Below, piece after piece: positions 52,408-63,242 of a DNA stretch of 64,000 nucleotides. The position numbers and the translations under genes are program-made. The stretch's first letter is position 1. The number at the start of each line of letters is the position of its first letter. The notes below the pieces were generated by a model. The model was not told where the DNA came from and did no database searches. It saw only the letters and a program-made list of their open reading frames with translations. The DNA lies in the NCBI GenBank assembly GCA_025062155.1, contig JANXAM010000006.1, forward strand, positions 1 through 64,000. Reading direction: 5' to 3'. Source of the stretch: Gloeomargarita sp. SKYB120. Its GTDB lineage: Bacteria; Cyanobacteriota; Cyanobacteriia; Gloeomargaritales; Gloeomargaritaceae.

Positions 52408-54096
52408 CTACCAGCGGGGCGGCTGTTGCAGGAGTTTTTCCACTTGAGCAACCTCTAGCGGCGGCGAGAACAAATACCCTTGCCCAAAAGCACAATTCAT
52501 GAGCCGCAACTGACGCAACTGCTCCTGGGTTTCCACGCCCTCGACCACCACTGCTTTCCCCATGGCATGGGCCAGCCCCACCATGCCCTGCACAAAAGTC
52601 CAGGCGTCCGCATCAGCCGCTTGGATAAAGGATTTATCAATCTTGACCATGTCAATCGGCAGGGTGCGTAGCCGGTTCAGGTTGGAATAGCCCGTGCCAA
52701 AGTCGTCCATCAAAATCTGCAACCCCAAGTCCCGCAGTTGCGAGAGCATGGTGGTGACGGTCTCGATGTCCTCCATAATCAGGCTTTCGGTGAGTTCTAA
52801 CTTCAGGTGATTTCCCGGCAAACCCGTTTCCTGCAACACCTGGGTAATCTGGGTCACCAAATCCGCCTGCAGAAATTGCTTACTGGAGACGTTCACACTG
52901 ACGGTCAAGGGACGCAAGTCGGGAAACTGCTGGTGCCACCGACATAACTGAGCACAGGCTGTCCGCAACACCCACAGCCCAATCGAGGCAATCAAACCGG
53001 TTTCCTCTGCCAGGGCAATCAATTGGTCGGAGGGAACGGCACCCGCTTGGGGGTGGTGCCAGCGCACCAACGCCTCAAACCCGACAATCTGCCCGCTAGT
53101 CAGTGCGACGATGGGTTGATAGCGCAGGGACAATTCCCCCCGTTCGATAGCACGGCTCAGGTCCGTCTCCAACCGCAGGCGCTGGCCTGAGTTTTCCATC
53201 CCCGGGCGAAAAATCTCCAGACGTCCTCGCCCCAGTTGTTTGGCTTTCTGGGTGGCCGCGCGAGCAAACCGCAACCAGTCCTCCGGCTGTTGCACCGGCA
53301 GATAGCTCCAGGCAACCCCCATGCTCACCGTAATAAACACTTCCTGGTTTTCCAACTCGAAGGGGGTGTGCAGGTCCTTTTGAATCGCCTCTAACCGCGC
53401 CAGCGCTTCCTCGGGCGATGTAATGCTTTCCAGAATCAGGGCAAATTCATCTCCCTCCAACCGCGCCGCAGTATCGCCAGGAGCCAGTCGTTGCCGTAAT
53501 TGCCGGGCCACCGCCGCCAGTAACTTATCCCCCATGCGGTAGCCCAGGCTGTCGTTGACCTGTTGCAGGCGGTCAATATCCAGATGCACCACGGCAAACA
53601 GCAGCGAGGTTTCCACTGGCAGCCGCTCCTGCATCGTCTGCAACAGGGACATCAGCATATTGCGGTTGGGTAAGCCCGTTAGAGAGTCGTGGTACACCCC
53701 TGGTACGACCGCCGTTCTGTCGGTGAGGGATGGGGGCGTCGTTGGCGCTTGATCCAGTGCGCTGAGGTAAATTTTGTAGGGGCCAATCTGGAGACGGTCG
53801 CCGTGTTGAACCCGCCGGTTGGTGCCCAAGCAATGCTGCCCATTTAAAAAGGTGCCGTTGGTGCTTTTGTCCACGAGTTCTAAGCCATCTTCCCGCGCCA
53901 GGATCAGGGCATGACAGCGGGAGACCTGCTTGTGGGAAAGGACCACCAGCGTTCCTGGCTCTTGGAGAGCCGCCCGCATGGCCTGTTCATCTCGCCCAAA
54001 AATCACCGGCACCCTGACCCGCCGCTTTTGCAGCGTTCCCGTGGTCAAATCTTCCCAGCTCAGTTCCAACTCCACCGCTGTCTGGCATCGGGTCAT
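52408..54096 (-). CDS. FHA-GGDEF-EAL protein (cyclic di-GMP turnover)
   Basis: 562 aa. FHA domain (residues 25-110; FGRDEQ, SHKQVSRCHALI, DKSTNGTFLN) reads phosphothreonine, linking it to Ser/Thr kinases. The GGDEF half has EGDEF (RLEGDEFALI) instead of GGDEF; a first-position change is tolerated in some cyclases. The EAL half is intact (GFEALVRW, ELTESLIMED, DDFGTGYSNL, KIDKSFI), so phosphodiesterase activity is likely and cyclase activity uncertain. It is followed 5 bp later by the AsnB-like gene on the same strand. Confidence 0.93.
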   Translation of the reverse strand: MTRCQTAVELELSWEDLTTGTLQKRRVRVPVIFGRDEQAMRAALQEPGTLVVLSHKQVSRCHALILAREDGLELVDKSTNGTFLNGQHCLGTNRRVQHGDRLQIGPYKIYLSALDQAPTTPPSLTDRTAVVPGVYHDSLTGLPNRNMLMSLLQTMQERLPVETSLLFAVVHLDIDRLQQVNDSLGYRMGDKLLAAVARQLRQRLAPGDTAARLEGDEFALILESITSPEEALARLEAIQKDLHTPFELENQEVFITVSMGVAWSYLPVQQPEDWLRFARAATQKAKQLGRGRLEIFRPGMENSGQRLRLETDLSRAIERGELSLRYQPIVALTSGQIVGFEALVRWHHPQAGAVPSDQLIALAEETGLIASIGLWVLRTACAQLCRWHQQFPDLRPLTVSVNVSSKQFLQADLVTQITQVLQETGLPGNHLKLELTESLIMEDIETVTTMLSQLRDLGLQILMDDFGTGYSNLNRLRTLPIDMVKIDKSFIQAADADAWTFVQGMVGLAHAMGKAVVVEGVETQEQLRQLRLMNCAFGQGYLFSPPLEVAQVEKLLQQPPRW

Positions 54097-54198
54097 GACT
54101 CTATAGTTAGTTTAGCGACCGGCTGTTCCCCCATCGCTCAGGGCCGCCGATTTTTATACTAGAACCAGAATGTTTACTGCATGAGTGGGGAGTTACCT

Positions 54199-54486
54199 AT
54201 GGCTTCGCAAACGCTTCTGGAAAAAGGGAGTCAAGCCACCACCAAGCACTATCCCAACTACAAGGTGATTGTCCTCAATGACAATGTGAACACCTTCGAG
54301 CACGTGGCCCGTTGCCTGATGCAGTACATCCCGGCCATGACGCCCGACCGTGCCTGGGAACTCACCAACCAAGTGCATTACGAAGGTCAGGCAGTGGTGT
54401 GGGTCGGTCCTCAGGAACCGGCGGAACTCTACCATGAACAACTCAAACGTGCCGGTCTGACCATGGCCCCTCTTGAACCCGCATGA
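54199..54486 (+). CDS. clpS: ATP-dependent Clp protease adaptor ClpS
   Basis: 95 aa. ClpS binds N-degron substrates and the ClpC/ClpA N-domain. [20 protein letters not shown] contains the substrate pocket motif (NDxxNTxxxV), then [19 protein letters not shown]. The ATG at 54199 has GGGGAG at 7-nt distance; an ATG 18 bp upstream is in frame but weaker. The stop overlaps the uvrB start (ATGA). Confidence 0.94.
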   Translation: MASQTLLEKGSQATTKHYPNYKVIVLNDNVNTFEHVARCLMQYIPAMTPDRAWELTNQVHYEGQAVVWVGPQEPAELYHEQLKRAGLTMAPLEPA

Positions 54487-56483
54487 GCCGCCTTTTTCAA
54501 CTGCACGCACCCTTTGCCCCCACAGGGGACCAGCCCCAGGCGATTGAACAACTGGTGCGGGGGGTGCAGGCGGGCTACCGCTACCAAACCCTGCTGGGGG
54601 CTACGGGTACGGGCAAAACTTTTGTGATGGCCAATGTCATTGCCCAGGTGGGACGACCAACCCTGGTGCTGGCCCACAACAAAACCCTAGCGGCCCAACT
54701 GTGCAATGAGTTGCGGGAATTTTTCCCCCACAACGCCGTCGAATACTTCATCAGTTATTACGACTACTACCAGCCAGAGGCCTATATCCCCGTCACCGAC
54801 ACCTACATCGCCAAAAGCGCCTCCATCAATGACGAAATTGATATGCTGCGGCATTCGGCCACCCGGTCGCTCTTTGAACGGCGGGACGTAATTGTCGTGG
54901 CTTCGATTAGTTGTATCTACGGGCTAGGAATTCCCAGTGAATACTTGAATGCTGCTGTGCATTTGGAGGTGGGATTAACAGCGGAACCGGTGCAAGTCGC
55001 CCAGGCGCTGGTCAATATCCAATACGACCGCAACGATGTGGAACTGGGACGGGGCCGATTCCGCTTGCGGGGCGATGTCCTAGAAATTGGGCCCGCTTAC
55101 GAAGACCGCGTCATTCGGGTGGAATTCTGGGGCGATGAAATCGAGCGAATTGAACTGCGCGACCCCCTCACCGGCGCGGTTTTAGAATCGGTGCAGGCCA
55201 TTAACATTTATCCGGCGCGCCACTTTGTGACACCGGCGGAACAATTGGAGCGAGCTTGCCGGGCGATTGAGCAAGAGCTGGAAGAACGCTTGGCGGAGTT
55301 GGAAGCGGAAGGCAAACTCCTGGAAGCGCAGCGGCTCAAACAACGCACCCGCTACGACCTGGAACTCCTGCGCACCGTGGGCTACTGCAATGGGGTTGAA
55401 AATTATTCGCGTCATTTAGCGGGCCGGCCAGCGGGTTCGCCCCCGGAATGCCTGGTGGATTACTTCCCGGAGGATTGGCTGCTGATTGTGGACGAGTCCC
55501 ACGTCACTGTGCCCCAATTGCGGGGGATGTATGAGGGGGATCAATCCCGCAAACGAGTCTTAATTGAACATGGATTTCGCTTGCCGAGCGCTGCCGATAA
55601 CCGCCCCCTCAAAGCCGATGAATTTTGGGCCAAGGTGAACCAGTGTATTTTTGTGTCGGCCACGCCGGGGGATTGGGAACTGGAGGTGTCCGAGCAGGTG
55701 GTGGAGCTGATCATCCGTCCCACCGGGGTGCTGGACCCGGACATTTCGGTGCGTCCGACGGTCAACCAGGTGGAAGATTTGACGGGGGAAATCTACCGGC
55801 GTGTCGAACGGGGCGAAAAGGTGCTGGTGACCACCCTGACCAAACGCATGGCGGAGGATTTAACTAGCTACTGGCAAGAGCAGGGGTTGCGGGTGCAATA
55901 CCTGCACTCGGAAATTGACGCGATTGGTCGCATTGAAATCCTGCAGGGACTGCGGGCGGATGAATGTGATGTCATTGTGGGGGTGAACTTGCTGCGGGAG
56001 GGATTGGATTTACCAGAAGTCTCGCTCGTCGCCATCTTAGACGCAGATAAGGAAGGGTTCTTGCGCTCCGAGCGGTCCTTGATTCAAACCATTGGGCGAG
56101 CCGCGCGACATGTGAATGGACAGGCCATTTTATACGCCGACATCATCACCGAAAGTATGCAGCGAGCAATTCAGGAAACCCAGCGGCGCCGGCAGAAACA
56201 GATTGCTTACAATCAAGCGCATGGTATAACGCCGCAACCCATTCGTCGGAAACCCGCCAACCGCATCTTGCAAACCCTGGAGTTTTCTCGGCGGATTCAA
56301 GCCAAGGAAAGCCCGGCGGACTACCGGGTGACCTCCCTAGAGGCCAGCGACATCCCCGCCTATATCCAGGAACTCGAGCAAAAAATGCGTGAAGCAGCTC
56401 GCAATTTAGAATTTGAACAAGCGGCCATCTACCGGGACCAAATCCAAAAACTCAAACAACAACTGACTACCTCAGAACCATGA
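54483..56483 (+). CDS. uvrB: UvrABC excision nuclease subunit B
   Basis: 666 aa. DNA-damage verification helicase of nucleotide excision repair. Walker A GATGTGKT (39-46), beta-hairpin [12 protein letters not shown] (about 92-103) and the C-terminal UVR motif region ([23 protein letters not shown]) that binds UvrC are intact. Translationally coupled to clpS before it and to the Anbu-type protease gene after it (both ATGA overlaps). Confidence 0.98.
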   Translation: MSRLFQLHAPFAPTGDQPQAIEQLVRGVQAGYRYQTLLGATGTGKTFVMANVIAQVGRPTLVLAHNKTLAAQLCNELREFFPHNAVEYFISYYDYYQPEAYIPVTDTYIAKSASINDEIDMLRHSATRSLFERRDVIVVASISCIYGLGIPSEYLNAAVHLEVGLTAEPVQVAQALVNIQYDRNDVELGRGRFRLRGDVLEIGPAYEDRVIRVEFWGDEIERIELRDPLTGAVLESVQAINIYPARHFVTPAEQLERACRAIEQELEERLAELEAEGKLLEAQRLKQRTRYDLELLRTVGYCNGVENYSRHLAGRPAGSPPECLVDYFPEDWLLIVDESHVTVPQLRGMYEGDQSRKRVLIEHGFRLPSAADNRPLKADEFWAKVNQCIFVSATPGDWELEVSEQVVELIIRPTGVLDPDISVRPTVNQVEDLTGEIYRRVERGEKVLVTTLTKRMAEDLTSYWQEQGLRVQYLHSEIDAIGRIEILQGLRADECDVIVGVNLLREGLDLPEVSLVAILDADKEGFLRSERSLIQTIGRAARHVNGQAILYADIITESMQRAIQETQRRRQKQIAYNQAHGITPQPIRRKPANRILQTLEFSRRIQAKESPADYRVTSLEASDIPAYIQELEQKMREAARNLEFEQAAIYRDQIQKLKQQLTTSEP

Positions 56484-57253
56484 CCTACTGCCTAGGCATC
56501 TTGACGCGGTACGGATTGGTGATGGCTGCCGATTCCCGTACTCATGCCGGTGTGGACTACATTTCCACCTATCGGAAACTGTTTGATTTCTCTCTACCTG
56601 GCCAGCGCGTTTTATTTCTCTGCACGTCCGGTAATCTTGGCATTACCCAGGCGGTGGTGGCCCAACTGCGCCAGGATATTCATCAACAACACCCAGAGAA
56701 CCTGCATACAATTGGCTGCATGTACGAAATTGCGACGTATATCGGGAGAAAACTTCGCAAATTACAGGAGGAAAATCGGCCCTGGCTAGAGCGGGACCAT
56801 ATTGATTTTCAATGCAACTTTTTGGTGGGGGGGCAAATTCAGGGCGATGAACCACAACTATTCCTTATTTATCCCCAAGGCAACTGCATCCACGCCACAC
56901 CAGAAACCCCTTTCTTGCAAATTGGGGAAACCAAATATGGCAAACCCATTCTAGACCGCACCCTCACCTACGAAACGCCGCTCGCAGCCGCCGCCAAATG
57001 TGCCCTGCTATCCATTGATTCCACAATGAAATCCAATATCTCTGTTGGGCCGCCGATCCACCTCATTGCCTACGAGCGAGACAGTTTTCAGGTACACTAC
57101 CGGCTAGAACTGGGGTTGGGAGACCCTTATCTGCTCGAAATGCGTCGCTCCTGGGAGTGTTCTCTCAAAGAAGCCTTCGCTAATGTCCCTGACCCCCAGT
57201 GGCACACCAGTCCAACCCACCCAACCCACCACACTAATGACTTGGTGACCTAG
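56480..57253 (+). CDS. Proteasome-related peptidase Anbu
   Basis: 257 aa. [20 protein letters not shown] and [13 protein letters not shown] are hallmarks of the Anbu (ancestral beta subunit) family; Thr2 would be the N-terminal nucleophile after Met removal. The family forms open rings of proteasome-like subunits and is usually near transglutaminase-like and alpha-E genes, which are absent here. It overlaps uvrB by ATGA, so it is expressed with a DNA repair and an N-degron adaptor gene. Substrates unknown. Confidence 0.9.
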   Translation: MTYCLGILTRYGLVMAADSRTHAGVDYISTYRKLFDFSLPGQRVLFLCTSGNLGITQAVVAQLRQDIHQQHPENLHTIGCMYEIATYIGRKLRKLQEENRPWLERDHIDFQCNFLVGGQIQGDEPQLFLIYPQGNCIHATPETPFLQIGETKYGKPILDRTLTYETPLAAAAKCALLSIDSTMKSNISVGPPIHLIAYERDSFQVHYRLELGLGDPYLLEMRRSWECSLKEAFANVPDPQWHTSPTHPTHHTNDLVT

Positions 57254-57497
57254 TTGCAAGTGGGTTTTGTCAGATAGCCAAGCCGCTTGCGTTGGTCAGC
57301 GAGAGAACCCGCAACGAGTCTGCGCCCTGCGACTCAAGCAATGACCAGCATAGATGATCTGGCACACGGATTTTGGTTACCTACAGCTACGTCATGGGAG
57401 TTGATTCGGACAAAAGATAGGACTGCGCCCTGCCACCTGCCATTGAGCGACCTCGAATGACCCGGCTACAGGGCGTGTGCGATCAAAGGCTGCCCGG
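57254..57497. other. Intergenic region with a dispersed repeat (57321-57348)
   Basis: No gene is seen in these 244 bp. 57321-57348 matches the reverse complement of 27633-27660 at 25 of 28 bases. TGCGCCCTGC recurs at 57424-57433, 103 bp from its first copy. Both neighbouring genes end here (convergent), but I see no clear terminator. Confidence 0.5.
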
Positions 57498-58817
57498 CTA
57501 GTAACGATGCACCAAGCGGTTAATTGGCTTGAAGATGTCCGCCTCAAACGCTTTCCCCTTGAGCATCCGGTTCCAGTACAGCCATGGCAGGACATGCACC
57601 TTGACCAAGTACATGGAGTAGCGCTCCTGGGTGGGGTCTAGCGGGAACGAAGGCAGCAGCTTGCCATCATAACCAAACTCGGCCATGATGGCAGAGTTAT
57701 AGCCCGTAATCAAGGGACAACAAGTGTAACCGTCGTAACGGGCCGCCAGCGGTTGACCATCCATCGCCGCCAGGAGATTTTGGGCTGCTACTGGCGCTTG
57801 CTTGCGAGCCGCCGCTGCGGTTTTGGACGTTGGCAACGACGAGGCATCCCCTAGGGCAAAAACATTGGGATAACGCACGTGTTGCAGGGTATGTTTATCC
57901 ACGTCAACCCAACCCCCAGCGCCCGCTAGAGGACTGTTTTTGATAAAGTCCGGCGCGCTCATGGGAGGCGTCACGTGAATCATGTCATAGTGAATGCTGA
58001 CCTCGTGAACCCCTGCATCCGTCGTGACATCAAAAATGGCTTCCTGGGTCTCCGGTCGGATTTCCTTGAGATTGTGCTTGAACTTGACCACAATCCCGCG
58101 CCGGGCCACAACTTTTTCCAAGCTGGCGGAGTATTCGGGGACGCTAAACATCGCTCCCGCCGCCGTGCAGAACATCACCGTCGTGTTGACGCCCACACCA
58201 CTTTTACTCTTGAAGTAGTCGTCGGCCATGTACATAATCTTTTGGGGCGCTCCCCCGCATTTAATTGGCGTCGCCGGTTGTGTAAAGATGGCCGTCCCAC
58301 CTCGGAAGTTGCGAATCGTTTCCCAGGTGTAAGGCGCATAATCTTTGGAATAATTGCTAGTGACGCCCCCTTTGCCCAATGCTTCTTTTAAGCCTTTGAT
58401 CAAATGCCAGTTGATTTGAATTCCTGGGCAGACCACCAGGTAATCGTATTGAACCGCCAGCCCCGACTCAGTGATCACGGTGTTGTGATCTGGGTCCAGT
58501 TGGGTCACCCGGTCTTGAATCCAAGCTGTTCCTGGGGGTAGTACGTCCTTTTCATGGCGAATGAAATGGTGTAACGGACGAATCCCCCCGCCAACGAGCG
58601 TCCAACCCGGCTGGTAATAGTGCTTATCCGAAGGCTCAATAATGGCAATATCTAACCCCCGTCGCCGCTTGAGGAGTTGAGCAGCTACACTTACCCCGGC
58701 TGCCCCACCACCCACAATGACCACCTGGTGATGGCGACTGGTCATAGGAGCGGCGGCGCCACTGCCAGAGTGCTCAGCGACCGGCACAGACTGATTTGGT
58801 ATAGCAGTTGGTGACAC
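57498..58817 (-). CDS. sqr: Sulfide:quinone oxidoreductase, type II-like
   Basis: 439 aa FAD enzyme oxidising sulfide and reducing quinone at the membrane. FAD motifs: QVVIVGGGAAGVSVAAQLL near residue 32, GDASSLPTSKTAAAARKQ near 340. Active-site cysteine in PATPIKCGGAPQK and another in GYTCCPLITGY fit the type II group. Start is set at GTG 58817 with GGGGG upstream; ATG 58745 (MTSRHHQVV) is possible. Divergent from a TSUP exporter gene, suggesting sulfide detoxification rather than anoxygenic growth. Confidence 0.92.
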   Translation of the reverse strand: MSPTAIPNQSVPVAEHSGSGAAAPMTSRHHQVVIVGGGAAGVSVAAQLLKRRRGLDIAIIEPSDKHYYQPGWTLVGGGIRPLHHFIRHEKDVLPPGTAWIQDRVTQLDPDHNTVITESGLAVQYDYLVVCPGIQINWHLIKGLKEALGKGGVTSNYSKDYAPYTWETIRNFRGGTAIFTQPATPIKCGGAPQKIMYMADDYFKSKSGVGVNTTVMFCTAAGAMFSVPEYSASLEKVVARRGIVVKFKHNLKEIRPETQEAIFDVTTDAGVHEVSIHYDMIHVTPPMSAPDFIKNSPLAGAGGWVDVDKHTLQHVRYPNVFALGDASSLPTSKTAAAARKQAPVAAQNLLAAMDGQPLAARYDGYTCCPLITGYNSAIMAEFGYDGKLLPSFPLDPTQERYSMYLVKVHVLPWLYWNRMLKGKAFEADIFKPINRLVHRY

Positions 58818-59152
58818 GGCAATCCCCCATACACATCGTGACCGTATTACAGTATAGCCTGAAATTACTGAATCGTTATGGATTCATACGGTTAATCTTT
58901 GAGACATTTATTGAACAACGCCAATATCAGTGAAACATAAATTGACAAAAATAAACTTTTTAACCAGATTACTATATGGTAGTTTAATAAAGTAATCAGC
59001 TCTTGGGGGGGGTAGATGCGTCGTGGCAGGGACGGCGATGTTGCGCCCGTGCTTGACGATGACATGGCAATTGCCCATGTCCGTTACTCGCCAGCGCCGG
59101 GATGCAAGTGGTACAAGCGTAGGTTACACATCAAGCGTTTGGGGATGAAGCG
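58818..59152. promoter_or_regulatory. Divergent control region between SQR and TSUP genes
   Basis: 335 bp, AT-rich. TATACT on the minus strand (complement of AGTATA near 58852) can serve as the SQR -10 box. TGAATC (58869-58874) and GATTCA (58881-58886) form a perfect 6-bp inverted repeat about where its -35 should be. A second inverted repeat, GATTACT (58967-58973) and AGTAATC (58991-58997), lies toward the exporter side, after TTGACA. A 54-codon ORF at 59016-59180 with a poly-G ribosome-binding site is open but unconvincing. A sulfide-responsive repressor acting here is plausible. Confidence 0.45.
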
Positions 59153-59968
59153 ATGCAACTGGTTCTTGGTTATGGGCTAGCGTTATTGATAGGAATTTCG
59201 CTGGGTCTCATTGGCGCCGGTGGCTCGATTCTGACGGTGCCGGTTTTGGTTTATGTGATGGGTGTCAATCCGACGTTGGCAACGGCGTATTCACTCTTTA
59301 TTGTGGGTATTACGGCTTTGGTTGGCTCATGGGATTACTTCCGCAAAGGACTCATTAGTCTCAAAACAGCCTTCGTTTTTGCGATTCCAGCTTTTAGTTC
59401 CGTCTTCCTAGTGCGCCGATTCCTCATACCAGCAATTCCACCCAAGATTGTGCAACTAGGAACACTGACCCTGACCAGGGATATTCTCTTAATGATTGTC
59501 TTTGCGGTGTTAATGATTTTGGCATCCCTTTCCATGATCAGAAATGGCAAGGGTGATACTCGTCATCTCCCCGTAGAAGACAAACCACCTGAATTCAATT
59601 TCCCATTAATTTTTGGCGAGGGTATAGTGGTTGGAGCGCTGACGGGTCTGGTTGGTGCTGGCGGCGGTTTTCTAATCATTCCAGCGCTGGTCGTTTTGGC
59701 GGGATTACCGATGAAAATGGCTGTGGGCACATCTCTGTTGGTCATTGCCGCTAAGTCGTTGATTGGTTTTCTAGGGGATGTGCAAAACCCTGAGTTGCAG
59801 ATTGATTGGGGATTGCTTATGCTTTTTGCTGGCGTGGCTAGTATTGGTATTTTTGTGGGGTCCTACCTGTCCACTTTTATTTCAGGGCGGAAATTAAAAA
59901 AAGGATTTGGTTGGTTTGTGGCTGTGATGGGTGTTTACATATTGATTAAGGAAGCTCGGGGAGGCTGA
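59153..59968 (+). CDS. TSUP-family (TauE/SafE) anion exporter
   Basis: 271 aa with eight membrane segments in two repeats: GLIGAGGSILTVPVLVYVMG in the first half and GLVGAGGGFLIIPALVVLAG in the second, the paired GAGG motifs of the family. Members move sulfite, thiosulfate, sulfonates or other organic anions. Opposite the sulfide:quinone oxidoreductase, it likely exports a sulfur product such as sulfite or thiosulfate; that is inference from context. Confidence 0.9.
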   Translation: MQLVLGYGLALLIGISLGLIGAGGSILTVPVLVYVMGVNPTLATAYSLFIVGITALVGSWDYFRKGLISLKTAFVFAIPAFSSVFLVRRFLIPAIPPKIVQLGTLTLTRDILLMIVFAVLMILASLSMIRNGKGDTRHLPVEDKPPEFNFPLIFGEGIVVGALTGLVGAGGGFLIIPALVVLAGLPMKMAVGTSLLVIAAKSLIGFLGDVQNPELQIDWGLLMLFAGVASIGIFVGSYLSTFISGRKLKKGFGWFVAVMGVYILIKEARGG

Positions 59969-60214
59969 CAGCACTGTCACTCAGCAGCTCTAGCTCAGCC
60001 GCCGGGGAGAAACCCCACATCAGGCGGAGACCAATGTACCGTCGCGCCCGAACTTAACTCGCTAACCCGTAGTACAAACGCACTACATCGGCGGTCACCC
60101 ATTTTTGTCACAAAACTATAAGATAAGCTCTCATTTTATTGAGGATTGCAACGAATTGTACTTGTCGGAAAAATCCCTTTGGTACGATCACGGGTACTGG
60201 TTCTGGGAGGGGTC

Positions 60215-60394
60215 ATGGCTGACAAGGTGAAACACTTGAGTGTCCGGCTCAGCGATGATGAAAATCGCGCGCTGGAGAATTACTGTCAGCGAACCAGTCA
60301 ATCCAAAACGGAAGTGATCCGCCAATTTATTCGCTCGTTAATTCATGCCCAAACTAACGGTCATTCCAATTCTGGCAGCAGTCAATCCGCCTGA
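60215..60394 (+). CDS. Ribbon-helix-helix regulator (59 aa)
   Basis: MADKVKHLSVRLSDDENRAL then a second helix with KTEVIRQFIRSL: strand-helix-helix as in CopG/Arc proteins. ATG 60215 is taken because the 23 codons before it have no ribosome-binding logic. Its 3' end overlaps a small membrane-protein gene by 50 bp. Could be an antitoxin or local repressor; the partner and target are unknown. Confidence 0.75.
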   Translation: MADKVKHLSVRLSDDENRALENYCQRTSQSKTEVIRQFIRSLIHAQTNGHSNSGSSQSA

Positions 60395-60665
60395 ACCGCC
60401 TCCAGAAGATACGTGGTTACCTTTAATCTCACTGGTCGCCAGTCTGGTACAGGGAATCATTTTTTTGTTGGGGTTTACGTTTTCGGGTTTGGTGGTCATT
60501 CTCCAGTGGTTTGCAGCGTTGCTGACTTTGGGCTTGGGGTTCATTTGGACGCCGTTACAGGCCATTTTGACAGCAATTCTCATGCCGTTTTTCACAATCG
60601 GGCTGGGGCTGCTCTTGCCGCTGTTGCTCCTGGGGTTGGTGGTCGCACTGGTGACGCGGCGATAA
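60345..60665 (+). CDS. Small hydrophobic membrane protein (106 aa)
   Basis: Starts inside the RHH gene in another frame (MPKLTVIPILAAVNPPEPPP) and contains three membrane helices: ISLVASLVQGIIFLLGF, FAALLTLGLGFIWTPLQAIL and IGLGLLLPLLLLGLVVAL. A Pro-rich N-terminal stretch precedes them. No known family. Ends 5 bp before the groEL terminator hairpin region. The overlap with the RHH gene suggests a functional pair. Confidence 0.65.
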   Translation: MPKLTVIPILAAVNPPEPPPEDTWLPLISLVASLVQGIIFLLGFTFSGLVVILQWFAALLTLGLGFIWTPLQAILTAILMPFFTIGLGLLLPLLLLGLVVALVTRR

Positions 60666-60687
60666 AAAAGCTCCCCAACTGGGGAGC
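60664..60687 (-). terminator. Rho-independent terminator of groESL
   Basis: GCTCCCC (60670-60676) and GGGGAGC (60681-60687) form a 7-bp stem with an AACT loop; the A-run 60664-60669 gives six U's after the stem on the minus strand. It lies 30 bp past the groEL stop at 60717, so it ends the groES-groEL transcript. Confidence 0.88.
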
Positions 60688-60716
60688 CTTTGGGGCAGGG
60701 TTAATGGAAACAGGCC

Positions 60717-62354
<1,638 letters not shown>

Positions 62355-62363
62355 TCAACCTCC

Positions 62364-62675
62364 TTAGCTCACAGTCGCCAGGATGTCTTTTTCCGCCAGC
62401 AGGACGTAGTCATCCATGCCAATTTTCAATTCGGTGCCAGCGTATTTGGAGTACAGCACCTTGTCGCCGACTTTGACTTCTATTGGAATCCGCTGACCGT
62501 TCTCATCCCGTCGACCAGGGCCAACGGCCACTACTTCGCCTACCTGAGGCTTTTCTTTGGCCGTATCGGGTAACAGGATGCCACCAGCTGTTTTTTCTTC
62601 CGATTGACTTACCTTGACTAGCACTCGGTCCCCCAAGGGGGTGACGGTCGAGACGCTCAACGTAATGGTTGCCAT
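62364..62675 (-). CDS. groS: Co-chaperonin GroES
   Basis: 103 aa. [20 protein letters not shown] (mobile-loop region) and [18 protein letters not shown] are characteristic. ATG 62675 is the real start; 18 codons upstream are open but not conserved. It leads the operon under a CIRCE element 65 bp upstream. Confidence 0.97.
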   Translation of the reverse strand: MATITLSVSTVTPLGDRVLVKVSQSEEKTAGGILLPDTAKEKPQVGEVVAVGPGRRDENGQRIPIEVKVGDKVLYSKYAGTELKIGMDDYVLLAEKDILATVS

Positions 62676-62739
62676 AGGCGATGACACTCCCACTGCTACA
62701 AAAGGGTTTGTTGCCTGGAGCGGCCCCACCCATTAGGTG

Positions 62740-62766
62740 TTAGCACTCTCCGCTTCCGAGTGCTAA
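62740..62766. promoter_or_regulatory. CIRCE operator (HrcA-binding)
   Basis: TTAGCACTC (62740-62748), a 9-bp spacer, and GAGTGCTAA (62758-62766): a perfect match to the consensus inverted repeat. HrcA binds it and represses groESL until heat stress. It lies upstream of groES on the minus strand, as expected. Confidence 0.97.
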
Positions 62767-62922
62767 TGTAACCGAGACGACTGCAGGGGCGGAGTACGGG
62801 TTTCCGAACTGGCCAGGCTGTAAATTTGGGCTAAGTTTTGTGGGGAAGTGTTACAGGGACGCTGGGAACGGGTTGGGGTGGGTCTTAGGATGGGGGAGAG
62901 TTTGCAAGTTGGGAGGAGGCTA

Positions 62923-63180
62923 ATGTACTCAGTGTTGTTGGCAGTGCCGACGACGGTGCCCTGGTCGCCGCGTGTGGCGCTAGTCATGGTGGGATGCAAT
63001 TTGTTTGCGGTGGCGATTGGGTACTGGGCAATTCAAGCCAAGGGGGTTGCCGGGCCGAAGTTGCCCTTGCCGGAGTTGTTTCGGGGCTTTGGCGTGCCGG
63101 AGTTGCTGGCGACGGCGGCCTTTGGGCATATCTTGGGTACGGGGATGACGCTAGGGCTGGCCAACGCTGGCTTGTTGTAA
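62923..63180 (+). CDS. psaK: Photosystem I reaction centre subunit X (PsaK)
   Basis: 85 aa, the normal size. Two membrane helices, WSPRVALVMVGCNLFAVAIGYW and LLATAAFGHILGTGMTLGLA, flank a cytoplasmic loop with KLPLPELFRGFGVPE, typical for PsaK. It sits at the edge of PSI and binds chlorophylls and antenna. ATG 62923 follows GGGAGGAGG; the upstream frame extension is rejected. Divergent from groESL, sharing a 247-bp spacer that contains CIRCE. Confidence 0.95.
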   Translation: MYSVLLAVPTTVPWSPRVALVMVGCNLFAVAIGYWAIQAKGVAGPKLPLPELFRGFGVPELLATAAFGHILGTGMTLGLANAGLL

Positions 63181-63242
63181 TCACACCTGCGCTTCCCCCG
63201 ATTTCTACAATAGAGATCAATCGCGAAGGGGGATTAACTGCT

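Noticed and set aside
59016-59180. 54-aa ORF with a strong poly-G ribosome-binding site between SQR and TSUP genes
   Set aside because: Its composition is not protein-like, it overlaps the exporter start, and no homologous feature is recognised. It is kept only as a note in the control region.
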